Origin: Spirometra erinaceieuropaei
Taxonomy: Eukaryota > Platyhelminthes > Cestoda > Diphyllobothriidea > Diphyllobothriidae
Assembly: GCA_902702965.1 (NCBI GenBank)
Contig: CACRXP010000893.1
Coordinates: forward strand, 79,911 to 143,910
Direction: 5' to 3'
Length of the DNA: 64,000 nt
Of the stretch, positions 63,926 through 64,000 are shown piece after piece (position 1 is the stretch's first letter; each line of letters starts with the position of its first letter). Under the pieces are notes generated by a model. It ran no database searches and had not been told where the DNA came from. It worked only from the letters and a program-made list of their open reading frames with translations. A program made the position numbers and the translations under genes.

Positions 63926-64000
63926 CGGTAAGCACAGTTCACATATGTCCTCTAATGGGATTTTGTGTTTTGACAGTTAACAATTAGCGTATATTTCAGT

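Overview
This is a eukaryotic, repeat-dominated, intron-rich window, most likely from a flatworm and plausibly a tapeworm. The evidence for that is several CR1/Jockey-type non-LTR retrotransposon families, an RTE relic, a dense cluster of Penelope-like elements (PLEs) with a GIY-YIG endonuclease, a tRNA-derived SINE, and what looks like one host membrane-protein gene built from symmetric phase-1 exons with very short exons in between. The species call is inference. There is no bacterial gene organisation, no CRISPR array and no rRNA gene.

Host gene (about 37,991 to 63,925, + strand). I assemble nine putative exons. Three are domain-sized exons of 282, 282 and 279 nt; the second and third are clearly fibronectin-III-like. 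Three are 42-nt Thr/Pro-rich micro-exons, each inside a copy of a tandem 726-bp unit. They are followed by a transmembrane exon, a 22-nt exon carrying a Y-x-x-L motif and a 24-nt terminal exon. Every junction up to the transmembrane exon is phase 1, so exons can be added or skipped without a frameshift. The predicted protein is a type I membrane protein with FN3-like ectodomains and a mucin-like stalk of variable length, reminiscent of platyhelminth micro-exon genes. No exon upstream of 37,991 was found, so the 5' end is missing or unrecognised. A decayed FN3 pseudo-exon lies near 42,636.

1-37,000: non-LTR graveyard. I name the families locally. A is CR1-like, with ORF1 plus an EN/RT ORF2 and a 3' end reading GACGGGTCTTTAATA. 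B is a second EN/RT family with an F-A-D-D box. C is a third EN/RT family ending in an ATT repeat. D is a 3'-UTR family ending CCCAAGGGGCGATAATAAA. E is an A-like family with an intact ORF1 at 28,704-29,891. Insertions are nested: a B element (2,745-10,500) is split by C (4,166-9,972), and that C is split by two A copies in opposite orientation. A second C copy lies inverted at 12,846-16,560. A second B copy (19,067-21,600) splits a composite of A ORF1 and D 3' UTR. A nearly full-length A element occupies 21,925-26,800 on the minus strand.

32,771-50,950: host introns with TIR-bounded GC-rich elements (termini CCCTGCCAGCA), an RTE relic, a PLE relic, an interstitial TTAGGG-like minisatellite and the tandem 726-bp units.

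50,950-62,880: a cluster of about 12 kb of PLEs, called P1-P4 and P6, lying between the last stalk micro-exon and the transmembrane exon. It includes a 595-codon intact RT plus GIY-YIG ORF, a head-to-head inverted partner of it, and a 783-codon ORF broken by a single TAG. Hammerhead-ribozyme-like folds recur at the PLE ends and show compensatory changes. A tRNA-Arg-related SINE is present in inverted copies around the only assembly gap (86 N).
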